Shown: piece by piece, positions 16,815-26,516 of the stretch
Layout of the letters: every line of letters begins with the position of its first letter
Numbering within the stretch: position 1 is the stretch's first letter
Source: an uncultured Holdemanella sp.
GTDB lineage: Bacteria; Bacillota_I; Bacilli_A; Erysipelotrichales; Erysipelotrichaceae
Assembly: GCF_934754935.1 (NCBI RefSeq)
Contig: NZ_CAKVJB010000012.1
Location: 1-64,000, forward strand
DNA length: 64,000 nt
Direction of reading: 5' to 3'
Translations under genes and position numbers: made by a program
The notes under the pieces: model-generated
Seen by the model: only the letters and a program-made list of their open reading frames with translations
What the model was told of the DNA's origin: nothing
The model's database searches: none

Positions 16815-17849
16815 TTATTCCTTAGCTCTTCCTTTTTCTACATACATCTTTTCAAAATAATTCTGGTATTCACCACTAATGATGTTTTCCCACCATTCCT
16901 TGTTGTCTAAATACCATTGGATTGTCATTGGAATACCTGTATCAAATGTATATTTTGGTTTCCATCCAAGTTCTGTTTCCAACTTAGTTGGATCAATCGC
17001 ATAACGCATATCATGACCTTTACGATCTGTTACATACGTAATCAAGCTTTCTGGTTTGTTTAATGCATGAAGTACAGTCTTTACAACTTCTAAGTTCGTT
17101 CTTTCATTGTGACCACCTACATTATAAACTTCTCCAACACGTCCCTTACGAACAATTAAATCAATTGCGACACAGTGATCATATACATGTAACCAGTCAC
17201 GAACATTTTCTCCAGTTCCATATACTGGAATTGTTTCATCATTTAATGCACGAGAAATAATTAATGGAATTAATTTTTCTGGGAAATGATAAGGACCATA
17301 GTTATTTGAACAACGACTAATCGTTACTGGTAAACCATATGTTCTGTGATATGCCAACACAAATAAGTCAGCACTTGCCTTCGCACTTGAATAAGGACTT
17401 GAAGTATGTAAAGGAGTGTTTTCAGTAAAGAACAAGTCAGGACGATCTAAAGGTAGATCTCCATATACTTCGTCAGTTGATACTTGGTGATATCTTTGAA
17501 TACCATATTTAACACAAGCATCTAATAAAGTAGTCGTTCCCATTACATTTGTCTTAACGAAGATTTCAGGATCTTCAATACTACGGTCTACATGACTTTC
17601 AGCCGCAAAGTTAACAACTACATCAAATTTTTCTTTTTCAAACAAATCCATGATAAATTCACGATTCGCAATATCACCCTTAATAAACTTGTAGTTAGGC
17701 TTATCCTCTACAGGCTTACAAGTTTCTAAGTTACCTGCATACGTTAATTTATCTAAGTTTACAATCATATCCTCAGGATATTTATTGACCATATAATGTA
17801 CAAAGTTTCCACCAATGAAACCAGCACCACCCGTTACTAAAATTTTCAT
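16815..17849 (-). CDS. rfbB: dTDP-glucose 4,6-dehydratase
   Basis: RmlB, second enzyme of dTDP-L-rhamnose synthesis. 344 residues, matching the family's usual length. NAD motif GGAGFIGG at residues 7-14, STDEVYGDL with the active Asp/Glu, and YSSAKAS with the catalytic Tyr/Lys. Six bases downstream of rfbC, clearly in the same operon. Confidence 0.97.
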   Translation of the reverse strand: MKILVTGGAGFIGGNFVHYMVNKYPEDMIVNLDKLTYAGNLETCKPVEDKPNYKFIKGDIANREFIMDLFEKEKFDVVVNFAAESHVDRSIEDPEIFVKTNVMGTTTLLDACVKYGIQRYHQVSTDEVYGDLPLDRPDLFFTENTPLHTSSPYSSAKASADLFVLAYHRTYGLPVTISRCSNNYGPYHFPEKLIPLIISRALNDETIPVYGTGENVRDWLHVYDHCVAIDLIVRKGRVGEVYNVGGHNERTNLEVVKTVLHALNKPESLITYVTDRKGHDMRYAIDPTKLETELGWKPKYTFDTGIPMTIQWYLDNKEWWENIISGEYQNYFEKMYVEKGRAKE

Positions 17850-17855
17850 ATTGTT

Positions 17856-18428
17856 CTATTCTCCTTCATATACAAATTGATTATTTGACTCTTCTAAAGT
17901 TGGACCCACCTGATCCTTTTCACTTAACACAGGCTCAATACCATTTAATAATGAACCCCAATCTACATGACAAGTCGGATCATCATAACGCATTCCACCC
18001 TCAGACTCTTTATTATAGACATTATCGACTTTATATCTAAATTCAACATCATCCGTTAAAGTTAAGAATCCATGCGCAAATCCTTGTGGAATAAAGAATT
18101 GTCTATGATTCTCTGCACTAAGTTCCACACTTACCCATTGACCATACGTAGGACTATTTTTACGAATATCTACCGCAACATCAATAACATTTCCCTTTGT
18201 ACAAGAAACCAATTTACTTTGTGCATAAGGCGGATTTTGCCAGTGCAATCCACGAAGCGTACCCTTCTGTGCACTAAAAGACATATTGTCCTGTACAAAA
18301 TCAACCGTAATACCCATCTTTTCATATTTAGGCTTTGAATAAGTCTCTGTAAAATACCCTCTATGATCCCCAAATACATCTGTATCAATAATTAATACTC
18401 CAGGAATCTTTGTTTCAGTTACCTTCAT
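17856..18428 (-). CDS. rfbC: dTDP-4-dehydrorhamnose 3,5-epimerase
   Basis: RmlC, third enzyme of dTDP-L-rhamnose synthesis, a cupin. 190 residues. LRGLHWQNPP carries the catalytic His, and FIPQGFAHGFLTL is the family hallmark. Thirteen bases downstream of rfbA. Confidence 0.97.
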   Translation of the reverse strand: MKVTETKIPGVLIIDTDVFGDHRGYFTETYSKPKYEKMGITVDFVQDNMSFSAQKGTLRGLHWQNPPYAQSKLVSCTKGNVIDVAVDIRKNSPTYGQWVSVELSAENHRQFFIPQGFAHGFLTLTDDVEFRYKVDNVYNKESEGGMRYDDPTCHVDWGSLLNGIEPVLSEKDQVGPTLEESNNQFVYEGE

Positions 18429-18441
18429 TTCATTACCTCCA

Positions 18442-19320
18442 TTACTTAATATATTTACGATCCATGATCTTCTTTAAATAAGCACCATACTGATTCTTCT
18501 TATAAATTTCGTAAGTAGCTGCCAATTCATCATCACCAATCCAACCATTGTCATACGCAATCTCTTCAAGACACGCAATCTTACGATGTTGGTGCTCCTC
18601 AATTGTCTTCACAAAGTTAGTGGCATCCACTAAAGATTCATGTGTACCCGTATCTAACCAAGTAAATCCATCACCAAGTAATGTGACATTCAATTCACCA
18701 TTCTCTAAATAAATACGGTTTAAATCCGTAATCTCAAGTTCACCACGAGCACTTGGCTTTAAGTTTTTCGCATACTCTACTACTTTATTATCATAGAAAT
18801 ATAATCCTGTTACCGCATAATTTGACTTAGGACAACTAGGCTTCTCCTCTAAACTAATAGCCTTACCCTCAGAATCAAATTCTACAACACCAAATCTTTC
18901 AGGATCCTCTACATAATAACCAAATACTGTAGCTCCCACTTCATTTTCAGCAGCCGCACGAAGACGCTTCGTTAAACCATGACCATGGAAAATATTATCA
19001 CCCAAGATCATTGCACAACTATCATCCCCAATAAATTCTTCACCCAAGATAAATGCTTGTGCTAAACCATCAGGACTAGGCTGAACCTTATAAGAAAGCT
19101 CAATCCCAAATTGATGCCCATCCCCTAACAATTCTTGAAAACGAGGTGTATCATCCGGAGTTGAAATAATCAAGATCTCACGAATCCCCGCCTGCATTAA
19201 AATAGACATAGGATAATAAATCATTGGCTTGTCATAAATAGGAAGCAATTGCTTACTTGTAACCTTAGTCAAAGGATACAAACGAGTACCACTACCACCA
19301 GCTAAAATAATACCTTTCAT
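18442..19320 (-). CDS. rfbA: Glucose-1-phosphate thymidylyltransferase
   Basis: RmlA, first enzyme of dTDP-L-rhamnose synthesis. 292 residues. GGSGTRLYPLT at the N-terminus is the nucleotide-binding signature, and MILGDNIFHG and ITDLNRIYLE are conserved family segments. It opens an operon that continues to 9843. A TATAAT box and GGAGG precede it, directly downstream of the terminator that closes the preceding unit. Confidence 0.97.
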   Translation of the reverse strand: MKGIILAGGSGTRLYPLTKVTSKQLLPIYDKPMIYYPMSILMQAGIREILIISTPDDTPRFQELLGDGHQFGIELSYKVQPSPDGLAQAFILGEEFIGDDSCAMILGDNIFHGHGLTKRLRAAAENEVGATVFGYYVEDPERFGVVEFDSEGKAISLEEKPSCPKSNYAVTGLYFYDNKVVEYAKNLKPSARGELEITDLNRIYLENGELNVTLLGDGFTWLDTGTHESLVDATNFVKTIEEHQHRKIACLEEIAYDNGWIGDDELAATYEIYKKNQYGAYLKKIMDRKYIK

Positions 19321-19342
19321 AATAGTTCCTCCATTTAAATCA

Positions 19343-19348
19343 ATTATA
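19343..19348 (-). promoter_or_regulatory. -10 box of the rfbACBD-led operon
   Basis: TATAAT on the minus strand, 23 nt before the rfbA start. No good -35 hexamer is seen at 17 nt (the region is occupied by the preceding terminator), so strength or activator dependence is open. Confidence 0.45.
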
Positions 19349-19354
19349 TCATAA

Positions 19355-19386
19355 CAAAAGAATAAACCCTAACGTAACGTTAGGGT
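19355..19386 (-). terminator. Terminator between two polysaccharide operons
   Basis: A perfect 9-bp stem (19366-19374 with 19378-19386), loop of three, followed by TTTATTC on the minus strand. It starts at the stop codon of the large glycosyltransferase gene. Confidence 0.85.
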
Positions 19387-21533
19387 CAAGTACAATATAC
19401 ACGAATTATAGATTCTTTAATTAAATTCCAATCTCTAGACTTCGCAGTTTCTACACCATTTGTATATAAAACTTCTCGTAGTTCTTCATCCGAAACAATT
19501 CTTTCAATACAATTAACCGCTTGATCTATATCTCCATTTGGATAAATCAAACAATTCTTTCCATCCTCTAAATACTCTTTATTACCATCATTTAATAAAG
19601 CCACTACATAACCACCAGTAGCCATCATCTCAATCGGTGGATAGCTAAAGCTTTCTAATAAAGAAGTCTTTAATAAGATGTCACAATCCGCATATACCTT
19701 TTGTACTTCTTCATAAGGCACTCTATGCAAGAATTTATCAACACGATACCAATCCTTGGGTTTCGCATTATAAGACATATACCAAATTTCATATTTAGAA
19801 GAATCTAGCTTATTCGTTACCAAGAAAGCCTCATCCACATTTTTATGAGCACTCGAAGAATCACCCTCAATCAAAATACGAATCTTATCCTTCAATTCTC
19901 TTTTATGCGGTCTATATTGTTCAATATCAATACCATTTAAGATCCACGCTGCATCCTGATTAAATTCAGACTTCAACCATTCCTTACACCACTTTGAAAT
20001 TGTGACATAATCAAATGGATACGAATAAGTCACACTAGCTTCTACTTTACGAGGATCTTTAAAATCATAAAAGTCGATCTCATAATTTTGAACTAAATAC
20101 TTTTTATTTTCAATACAACGAACATCATCCAACATCTTTACCGTAGGCCACATTGTCGCTACACCACAATCAATTTTCGCATCCAACTTTTCATTTTTAA
20201 ATGGCAAGACTGGAAATGAATGATTCATAAATGTAAATTCTGTACAAGTATCATAGAAAGATAATAAAATCACTTGATAACCTGCATCCTGTAAATAAGC
20301 TGCATGACGCAAAGCCACCATAACTCCACCAGAAATTTCAAGTTTCGCAAAGCCCATACAAATGATTCGCTTACGATTCTCTTGTAGAATAGAAACCATA
20401 TTTGAACCTGTATATAAAGTAACACAATGCTTCAAACAATATGTATAGGCATTATTTGCCAAAGTGTTTCTTATCATTTCATTCTCAATCAAATTGGACA
20501 ATTCGATCTTCCACTCATCAATATTGGAACAAAGAATACCCGTTTTATGATCTTCTATCATCTCTTTAAAAGCACCAAAGTTACTCGCAATCGTACAAGT
20601 CTTAACAAGACTTGCCTCTACCCATTTATTTTCGGATTTAGCTTCATTGAAAATATTTGAAGTTAAAGGCGCTAAATTAATATCCATCTTAGAAATCAAT
20701 TCAGGAAGTTTTTTATAATCCATAAAAGGATGGACTTCAATCTTAGAATCATACATCTTTAAATCTTGAGGCAAATCGATTTCTCCAACAAGATGCAAAC
20801 GCACATAATCATATGCATTCAACACATCAATCAAGGCTGGCTTAATCATTTCAAAATCTTCATTGTGCGTAATACTACCACTAAAGTAACCCATATCCAC
20901 AGTATCTTTTGATGTTTTTTTAATTTCTTGTGATAAAGTTACCATTTCAATAGAAGCCGTATTTCGATTGATCCATACATTTGGATTGTATTTTTCAAGC
21001 TCCTTCTTCAAGGCTAAAGTCGTAGTGATACATCCATCGCAAAGCTTTAATAACTTTTGATTCTTCATCACATCCAAATCATAACGAGCCTTTTGAGAAG
21101 AATCCATATTCTTAACATACTCAATCTGATCCGTATATTTCGTATCGATTACTAAATCATCCACATCATAAAGCACAGGTTTATTCCATGATTTAGCCAA
21201 TTGAATAAGCGCATCCAATTTTTCTGTATAAGGTGCTCTAAAAATAATGAAACAAGAATACATACGCACTTGTTTTAAATCCACATTCTCATAGAATACT
21301 TCATCACAAGTATAACCATTTACTTGTAGCTGCTCCATTTGATGTGTAACACGATAACGAGGTGGATGCGGCAACAAATCTTTAGGACAGCCATTAATAA
21401 ACAAGACATCCTTAAACGCATCACTCTTAGGTCTTGATTCTCTTTTTTTATGAATATAATGTGAGGCATGTTTAGCTAAGCCTGAAACACCTTCGCGTTT
21501 TAATACCTCCATTGATTTATTCACTAACTTCAA
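19386..21533 (-). CDS. Large glycosyltransferase with two GT4-like domains
   Basis: 715 residues, no membrane helix. Residues ~40-370 form one GT-B (family 4-like) unit, with DVDDLVID (~125), CDGCITTT and a donor-site segment around GILCSN. Residues ~385-715 form a second unit of the WsaF type (CMGFAKLEISGGVMVALRHA, and ESFSYPPIEMMATGGYVV with the GT4 donor-site Glu). Two catalytic units in one chain usually add alternating or sequential sugars, often rhamnose. It is the last gene of the operon that begins with the aminotransferase. Confidence 0.82.
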   Translation of the reverse strand: MKLVNKSMEVLKREGVSGLAKHASHYIHKKRESRPKSDAFKDVLFINGCPKDLLPHPPRYRVTHQMEQLQVNGYTCDEVFYENVDLKQVRMYSCFIIFRAPYTEKLDALIQLAKSWNKPVLYDVDDLVIDTKYTDQIEYVKNMDSSQKARYDLDVMKNQKLLKLCDGCITTTLALKKELEKYNPNVWINRNTASIEMVTLSQEIKKTSKDTVDMGYFSGSITHNEDFEMIKPALIDVLNAYDYVRLHLVGEIDLPQDLKMYDSKIEVHPFMDYKKLPELISKMDINLAPLTSNIFNEAKSENKWVEASLVKTCTIASNFGAFKEMIEDHKTGILCSNIDEWKIELSNLIENEMIRNTLANNAYTYCLKHCVTLYTGSNMVSILQENRKRIICMGFAKLEISGGVMVALRHAAYLQDAGYQVILLSFYDTCTEFTFMNHSFPVLPFKNEKLDAKIDCGVATMWPTVKMLDDVRCIENKKYLVQNYEIDFYDFKDPRKVEASVTYSYPFDYVTISKWCKEWLKSEFNQDAAWILNGIDIEQYRPHKRELKDKIRILIEGDSSSAHKNVDEAFLVTNKLDSSKYEIWYMSYNAKPKDWYRVDKFLHRVPYEEVQKVYADCDILLKTSLLESFSYPPIEMMATGGYVVALLNDGNKEYLEDGKNCLIYPNGDIDQAVNCIERIVSDEELREVLYTNGVETAKSRDWNLIKESIIRVYCT

Positions 21534-21546
21534 AATAACACCTCCA

Positions 21547-23010
21547 TCAACGTTTAGCGCGTCTTTTTATAATTCCTAACAATTGTTTTACAGATAAATC
21601 ATCCACGTTTTTTCTTCTTAATTCTGAAACTTTATTTTCATAATCCAACAATTTTACTTGTTCAATATATTTAATATCTGCTTCAATTGTTACTTCACAA
21701 ACTTCTTTAGATTCCTTTAAATCAATCCATATAGTTGGATCTAAAGAATAAATATCATACCAATCCTCATCTATTTCATAGTGACGAAGAACTACGTAAT
21801 CATTTATTTTCTTTCCATCAATTGTGATAAATAGATTTTTTAAACTAATATATTTACCTTCCGTTGGATCAAAGCGAAGTTGACTCACTTTTTTATGATC
21901 TAAATCAAATGAGACTTTAAAATGATTGTTCATCATTGTGATTGTTTTACCGATTTTATTAGACTCAGAAAAACCTTCATTATTCGTATAATATAAAGAC
22001 GAAGTCAAGTATTCATTATCATCAACTACATGGAATACATCTAATTTTCCACTTATTGCACATACATCTCGTTTAGTGAAACCATATAACTCCATCAATT
22101 CATCTTTTGTTTCTTCATTACGAACCAATTCCATCAATTTATTCATCGCATAAAAATGGAATCCTTTTATATTTGTTCTATTTAACATGATCTGTGCTAA
22201 TGCATAATCCACATTCATTTTTCCATCAACAACATATTCATTCGCCTCAGGAAAAACCTGTAAAAATTCAGATTGATCTTGAATTTTGCCATATAATTTT
22301 GCGATTTGATAAAACTCATTATGTACACGAATACGATTTGTAGGCGTTTGACCACTCGTATTACTTTCATCCGCATGAATTCTAAATTTAGTTAATTTAT
22401 CTGGATGCACATAAATCTCGTGTTTCAAACATAATTTGACCCATCTATAGAAATCAGGTAATGCTCCAAGTCCTGCCGCAAATAAATCATCGTTCATCTG
22501 TACATCCATGCGAATCAAAGAACTTGGATGGCACAATCGATTCCCTTTATAAAAGAAATGGTTCAACCATTCAAAACGGTTCATATTCTCATTTAAAAAT
22601 ACTTTCGAATATGGATGATTCTCTTGATCAAAATCATTTCCCTCATCATCAATGACTTGCACATTAGTAAAACAAGCTCCAGTTTCTGGATGATTCTCCA
22701 AATATTCAACTTGTTTTTCTAATTTGTCTAATTCCCAAACATCATCACAATGTGCCATTGCAAAATATTTGCCTTTAAAAGAGGAATACAAAGCTCTTGT
22801 AGTACATCCACCCTCATTTTTTTCATGGCGAATCGCAATAATTCGATCATCTTTATATTCCTGAATGATATCCCAACTATGATCTGTAGAACAATCATCA
22901 ATAATATATAATTCAAAGTCTTTAAATGTTTGATTTAATATACTATCTATACTATTTCGAATATAGTTTCCATGATTATAAGACGTTAATAAAACCGTTA
23001 CTTTTGGCAT
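21547..23010 (-). CDS. Family 2 glycosyltransferase with C-terminal extension
   Basis: About 487 residues. The N-terminal GT2 domain (VTVLLTSYNHGNYI, DDCSTDHS, AHCDDVWE) covers the first ~250 residues. The rest (~250-487) is not recognised; it is rich in Tyr/Asp/Lys and could be a second binding domain. AAAGGA supports the ATG at 23010 rather than the GTG at 23028. Fourteen bases upstream of the two-domain GT4 gene, same operon. Confidence 0.85.
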   Translation of the reverse strand: MPKVTVLLTSYNHGNYIRNSIDSILNQTFKDFELYIIDDCSTDHSWDIIQEYKDDRIIAIRHEKNEGGCTTRALYSSFKGKYFAMAHCDDVWELDKLEKQVEYLENHPETGACFTNVQVIDDEGNDFDQENHPYSKVFLNENMNRFEWLNHFFYKGNRLCHPSSLIRMDVQMNDDLFAAGLGALPDFYRWVKLCLKHEIYVHPDKLTKFRIHADESNTSGQTPTNRIRVHNEFYQIAKLYGKIQDQSEFLQVFPEANEYVVDGKMNVDYALAQIMLNRTNIKGFHFYAMNKLMELVRNEETKDELMELYGFTKRDVCAISGKLDVFHVVDDNEYLTSSLYYTNNEGFSESNKIGKTITMMNNHFKVSFDLDHKKVSQLRFDPTEGKYISLKNLFITIDGKKINDYVVLRHYEIDEDWYDIYSLDPTIWIDLKESKEVCEVTIEADIKYIEQVKLLDYENKVSELRRKNVDDLSVKQLLGIIKRRAKR

Positions 23011-23031
23011 AATTATTTTTCCTTTCACTTT

Positions 23032-24081
23032 TTAAAAGTCTAAATCTTCCAATACTTCAAAAGTATCGGCATTTTGAATTGTCCAATCCTTTCCAAATCC
23101 TTTGGAAATTACTTCTTGATATATATAATAGGCAACAGACACATCTACAAAAGATAAACCAATCGAATTAAAATAATTAAATTCTAAATCCGACTCTCGA
23201 CCTGGTAATTTACCTGAAATGATATCTGCCAAATTTGCGTATATATCTTCGTCCATCAAAATCTCTTCTTCATACATACGAGCAATTGTTGGAGAACCCC
23301 TATGTTTAAGGGATGCCCAATCATCACAAACAATTTTATCTGCCCTTAGTGGAACAGAATATTCATCTTCCCATCCACCTACATGACAATAGAAAGCTCC
23401 TTTTTTGATGGATTTTGCCTTTAACAATGGCTCTTGACAACTGACAGCAGTCACAATAATATCTGCATTTTTTGCGGCTAGATCATAATCTGAATTACAC
23501 GCAATAAAAGTAACATCCTCAAATTTCTTTTTCATGACTTGAATAAATGCTTCTTCACTTTTACTTGTTCTAGATGCCACATAACATGTTTTGATTTCAG
23601 GAAATAATGTTTTAATCAATAAAAAATGTGTCTTTGCCTGTTCACCCGTACCAATCGTTCCGTATACAGTACTATCTTTTCGAGCTAAATATTTAGCTCC
23701 AATTGCACCTAAACAAGCTGTTCTTAATGCAGTAATCAATGTCCCATCTACAATCGCAAAGGGAAATCCCGTTTTGATTTCAGATAATAAGATTACTCCA
23801 CTCACGTTTTGTCTATCAAACAAAACAGGATTATTAGGAAATACAGAAACCCATTTTACTCCACAAATTCCCTCTTTTAGAAGTGTAGAAGGCATGCAGT
23901 TGATGCGCGTTTGTAGTTTAGTATCAAAAATTTGCGAAATCTTATCTGGCAATAAAATTTCATTCTTACTATACGCAATCAAGGAGTTTTCGATTATTTC
24001 AATAATTTTCTTTAGATCAAAAGATTTCGTTTTTTTAATATCCTCTAAAGAAATCAATTTTACACTTATATTATTATTCAT
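23032..24081 (-). CDS. Ornithine cyclodeaminase/mu-crystallin family protein
   Basis: 349 residues. The NAD-binding motif TIGTGEQAKTHF and the family segment HVGGWEDEYSVPLRADKIV are visible. The family includes ornithine cyclodeaminase, alanine dehydrogenase and SbnB-like enzymes that release diamino acids. In a glycan locus beside an ATP-grasp ligase and a sugar aminotransferase it probably makes or modifies an amino acid that is then attached to an amino sugar. That role is an inference from context. Confidence 0.85.
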   Translation of the reverse strand: MNNNISVKLISLEDIKKTKSFDLKKIIEIIENSLIAYSKNEILLPDKISQIFDTKLQTRINCMPSTLLKEGICGVKWVSVFPNNPVLFDRQNVSGVILLSEIKTGFPFAIVDGTLITALRTACLGAIGAKYLARKDSTVYGTIGTGEQAKTHFLLIKTLFPEIKTCYVASRTSKSEEAFIQVMKKKFEDVTFIACNSDYDLAAKNADIIVTAVSCQEPLLKAKSIKKGAFYCHVGGWEDEYSVPLRADKIVCDDWASLKHRGSPTIARMYEEEILMDEDIYANLADIISGKLPGRESDLEFNYFNSIGLSFVDVSVAYYIYQEVISKGFGKDWTIQNADTFEVLEDLDF

Positions 24082-24086
24082 ACATA

Positions 24087-25319
24087 TTACCCATCAATAC
24101 GATTTACATCAAAATACTCATAAATCATATTTTCACCTTTTTCATTTAATACCTTAATATTATTTTGTACTTCCTGTAGAGTTTTCTTTAAATCATCTAA
24201 ATCATTAGCCAAAACATCCATTTCAGCCAAACGTTGATTCACATTATATGTCCATTCTAATGTATCTTTTACTTCACAACGAGGTATTGCGGATACAATT
24301 TCATCACAATAACAATCAATACCTTCTAACGTTTCAATTGTTCCTTTACTGACTGTAGGAAATAAAACCGCTGCCTTTTTCCCCTCAAGAGAATAACACG
24401 TTTCAGGTATTTCTATTGAAATCTTATTTTGCGTTGCGATATCAATCATCGCATCCATCAAATCGACACCATATACTTTTTGAATAATTCTTTCATAATC
24501 AACACCTGGAAATCTTAATCCTGGATCAAAGAAATAAAAATCATCTTGATATACAAATCCCTGCATAAAAATAGGACCATTTTTATAACCCATATTTTTA
24601 AACATATTTATAACTTTATTATGTGCTTTTTCCAAATATAAATTTGTATATTTCGAAGGTGAAACAGCACATGCGACAACTTTTTCAAGATGCTTTTCTT
24701 CTGAACCACAATAACTATCGGTTGTACGAATCAAGTATGGCTTTCCATCCACAAAGAAATATGTGACTTGAAATTCTTGTGCACCCTTCATGAACTTTTC
24801 AATTATGATATCCCCATTTGATGACTCCGATTTTGCATACATACATGCAGTTTGAAGTTCCTTTTCATCATAACAAACACTTTGTCCTCGAGAACCCCTA
24901 CTATCTACAGGTTTGACAAAAACAGGATATTCAATATCTGAATCATTTTCTTTATATTCTTTGATTGTATTTACACCATTATCATTGCACATTTTTTTAA
25001 AAGCATGTTTATCTGTCATTAAATAAAACTGCTCTTGCGTCCCATAACAAGGAAGATTTAATCTTGCACATATTTTCTGATACGGCCTTTGACAAGGATC
25101 AATATATCCACAAATTACACCTTGAACATTTTCATCTTTGCACATGTTTACGATGCCATCAATATCATTGATATCATACATATAACTTTTATCTGCCATT
25201 CGTTTTGCGAGTGAATCCGACAAATAATCTGTCACAATTGTATAATATCCTTTTCGCTTTGCGGCTTCTATAAGTTTTATTTGTTGAGCCGTTCCCCCAA
25301 GAATCAATATTTTATCCAT
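24087..25319 (-). CDS. ATP-grasp ligase
   Basis: 410 residues. An N-terminal PurK/CarB-like Rossmann region (ILILGGTAQQIKLIEAAKRKG) is followed by an ATP-grasp fold, with YPVFVKPVDSRGSRG (~135) as the ATP-binding lysine strand and a Gly-rich loop. ATP-grasp enzymes join a carboxylate to an amine or thiol through an acyl phosphate. It is placed five bases from the cyclodeaminase-like gene and two from the aminotransferase gene. Likely an amide-forming ligase for an amino acid substituent on the glycan. Confidence 0.85.
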   Translation of the reverse strand: MDKILILGGTAQQIKLIEAAKRKGYYTIVTDYLSDSLAKRMADKSYMYDINDIDGIVNMCKDENVQGVICGYIDPCQRPYQKICARLNLPCYGTQEQFYLMTDKHAFKKMCNDNGVNTIKEYKENDSDIEYPVFVKPVDSRGSRGQSVCYDEKELQTACMYAKSESSNGDIIIEKFMKGAQEFQVTYFFVDGKPYLIRTTDSYCGSEEKHLEKVVACAVSPSKYTNLYLEKAHNKVINMFKNMGYKNGPIFMQGFVYQDDFYFFDPGLRFPGVDYERIIQKVYGVDLMDAMIDIATQNKISIEIPETCYSLEGKKAAVLFPTVSKGTIETLEGIDCYCDEIVSAIPRCEVKDTLEWTYNVNQRLAEMDVLANDLDDLKKTLQEVQNNIKVLNEKGENMIYEYFDVNRIDG

Positions 25320-25321
25320 AA

Positions 25322-26434
25322 TTAACCTCTACACTTCAAAACAATGTCACAAATTCGATCGACATCTTCCAATGATAAATCAGCATATAAAGGTAAAGTT
25401 AAAACACGATTACTAATATGTCTTGCGACAGGTGTCTTGTCTAAATCATACTTTCCATGGAAACATTCAAAACTATTCGTTAATGGATAGAAATATTTTC
25501 TTGCTCCAATTCCATGCTCAGCTAATTTTTCAAATACTTCATTACGTGTTGCACCAAAGACTTTATCATCAAACACAACTGGAAAATAAGCATAATTTGG
25601 TTTGACATCCTTTTGAATCGGATTTAATTGTAGTCCTTCTACACCTTCTAAATGACTACGATATCTATCAACTACAACTCTTCTTTTCTCAATTTCTTCA
25701 TCTACATGACGCAAATTACAAATACCCATAGCAGCACAAAATTCATTCATTTTCGCATTGGCTCCTACTGCATCCACAACTTCAGTTCCACGAATTCCAA
25801 AATTCTTTAATCGATATAAATCTAAACCAAAGTCTTTTAATTCATTTCCAAAACAAACGGCTCCACCTTCTATCGAATTAAATACTTTTGTGGCATGAAA
25901 ACTAAAACATGAAACATCCCCATAAGAACCAATACCTTTACCCTTATAAGTTTCACCAAAAGTATGGGCAGCATCATAGATTACTTTTAAGCCATATTTT
26001 TTTGCGATTCGATCAATTTCATCAATGTTACAAACATTCCCATATACATGAACAGGCATAATGGCACAAGTCTTATCTGTAATCAAAGACTCTAATTTTG
26101 TCGTATCCATTGTATATGTAACAGGGTCAATATCACAGAACACAGGTTCTAATCCATTACGAACAATCGCATGCGTCGTAGATGCGAAAGTAAATGGAGT
26201 CGTAATGACTTCACCAGATAAATTTAAAGCTTGTAAAGACAATTCTAAAGCCATATGTCCATTTGTCATTAAATCTATATTTTCAACACCCAAATATTGA
26301 ATCAATTCCTCTTGGAATTTTTTATGTTTAGGGCCCATATTAGTTAGCCAATGTGTATCCCACATATCCTTAATTTCTTCAACATACTCATCTAAAGATG
26401 GCATAGAAGATTGTGTGACTAATATTTTTTTCAT
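25322..26434 (-). CDS. DegT/DnrJ/EryC1 family sugar aminotransferase
   Basis: About 370 residues, PLP-dependent. The Schiff-base Lys is in SFHATKVFNS (~185) and the phosphate/PLP region is YDAAHTFGE. Enzymes of this family aminate keto-sugar nucleotides such as dTDP-4-keto-6-deoxy sugars, an intermediate that RfbB supplies in this locus. A TTG at 26449 is possible, but GAGGTG seven bases before the ATG at 26434 fixes the start. First gene of its operon, with TATAAT at 26469-26474. Confidence 0.9.
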   Translation of the reverse strand: MKKILVTQSSMPSLDEYVEEIKDMWDTHWLTNMGPKHKKFQEELIQYLGVENIDLMTNGHMALELSLQALNLSGEVITTPFTFASTTHAIVRNGLEPVFCDIDPVTYTMDTTKLESLITDKTCAIMPVHVYGNVCNIDEIDRIAKKYGLKVIYDAAHTFGETYKGKGIGSYGDVSCFSFHATKVFNSIEGGAVCFGNELKDFGLDLYRLKNFGIRGTEVVDAVGANAKMNEFCAAMGICNLRHVDEEIEKRRVVVDRYRSHLEGVEGLQLNPIQKDVKPNYAYFPVVFDDKVFGATRNEVFEKLAEHGIGARKYFYPLTNSFECFHGKYDLDKTPVARHISNRVLTLPLYADLSLEDVDRICDIVLKCRG

Positions 26435-26468
26435 AACGATACACCTCAAATCAAAATATCTACTTTAA

Positions 26469-26474
26469 ATTATA
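26469..26474 (-). promoter_or_regulatory. -10 box of the aminotransferase operon
   Basis: TATAAT on the minus strand, 34 nt upstream of the ATG, immediately after the terminator of the previous operon. No convincing -35 at 17 nt. Confidence 0.45.
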
Positions 26475-26486
26475 CCAAAATCATAA

Positions 26487-26512
26487 GAAAAAAGCTTTAC
26501 TTACGTAAAGCT
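26487..26512 (-). terminator. Terminator of the ABC-exporter operon
   Basis: AGCTTTAC (26493-26500) pairs with GTAAAGCT (26505-26512), loop of four, followed by TTTTTTC on the minus strand. It begins five bases past the stop codon at 26517. Confidence 0.88.
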
Positions 26513-26516
26513 AAAA

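Noticed and set aside
23591..24157. A 188-codon open frame on the plus strand
   Set aside because: It lies entirely antisense to the cyclodeaminase-like gene, has no ribosome site and no recognisable protein pattern; a shadow of the real coding frame.
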